Below, piece by piece: positions 28,334-28,368 of a DNA stretch of 28,368 bases. This stretch comes from a virus. The stretch is taken from positions 1 through 28,368 of the IMG/VR virus record IMGVR_UViG_3300021598_001024. One strand, 5' to 3'. Made by a program: the position numbers and the translations under genes. Numbering within the stretch: position 1 is the stretch's first letter; each line of letters starts with the position of its first letter. The notes under the pieces are model-generated. The model was not told the origin of the DNA. It was given only the letters and a program-made list of their open reading frames with translations, and did not search any database.

Positions 28334-28368
28334 TGGGCACAAGTTCTGTGGGTACGTCCGGGGGAACT
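28278..28368. repeat. Terminal direct repeat, right copy (circular overlap)
   Basis: Exact duplicate of the first 91 bases. It contains the start of the small basic protein gene (ATG at 28333) and the last codons of the gene that ends at base 49 in the left copy (its stop is repeated at 28326-28328). Confidence 0.9.

Overview
The window is one complete genome of a small tailed phage (Caudoviricetes, probably siphovirus-like), read as a circular unit of 28,277 bp. Bases 1-91 are repeated exactly at 28278-28368. Joining the two copies restores an uninterrupted reading frame, so the window is a circular or circularly permuted genome cut open at an arbitrary point. Every gene I can support is on the minus strand and nearly every base is coding. 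The host is most likely a member of the Bacteroidota with roughly balanced base composition. Three things suggest this: promoter-like TTTG-N19-TAnnTTTG sequences, no Shine-Dalgarno sequences before starts, and structural and early protein families that I recall mainly from Bacteroidota phages and prophages. No integrase, repressor, DNA polymerase, tRNA, CRISPR or transposon was seen, so a lytic phage relying on the host replisome is the simplest reading.

Transcription runs from high to low coordinates. The largest non-coding gap (26838-26967) holds a terminator-like hairpin, a perfect DnaA box and a promoter-like -10/-7 box. It separates the end of the lysis block from the start of the early block. 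Early block (26837-20396): an OB-fold-like protein, a small HTH-like protein, a replication initiator carrying an apparent iteron origin inside its own gene, a helicase-loader-like protein, a run of small unknown proteins, a C5-cytosine DNA methyltransferase, a NinG-like zinc/HNH protein, a winged-helix protein, a DUF5681-like protein and a ParB-domain adenine/N4-cytosine methyltransferase.

Late block: terminase small and large subunits (20352-18884), a tail assembly chaperone with a -1 frameshift (18897-18155), tail completion and tail proteins (18171-12965), tape measure (12811-10742), seven small mostly acidic unknown proteins around a prohead protease (10712-7806), scaffold, major capsid protein, major tail tube protein, a strong terminator hairpin, a small unknown protein, a portal that continues into a second frame, a head completion protein, a repeat-bearing tail fibre, a polyglycine adhesin and a small fibre-associated protein. 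Lysis block: a small basic protein across the contig junction, a membrane/coiled-coil protein, a T7-type amidase endolysin, an acidic protein and two small membrane proteins.

Main points of interest: (1) a lambda-O-like origin of 22-bp iterons plus an AT-rich tract inside the initiator gene; (2) two correctly phased -1 slippery heptamers, one in the tail chaperone (G/GT type) and one in the portal; (3) a terminator placed between capsid/tail tube genes and portal; (4) an unusual module order with tail genes before head genes and the portal after the capsid gene; (5) an uncharacterised island of small acidic proteins. Family names come from memory and reading of motifs; no database search was possible.
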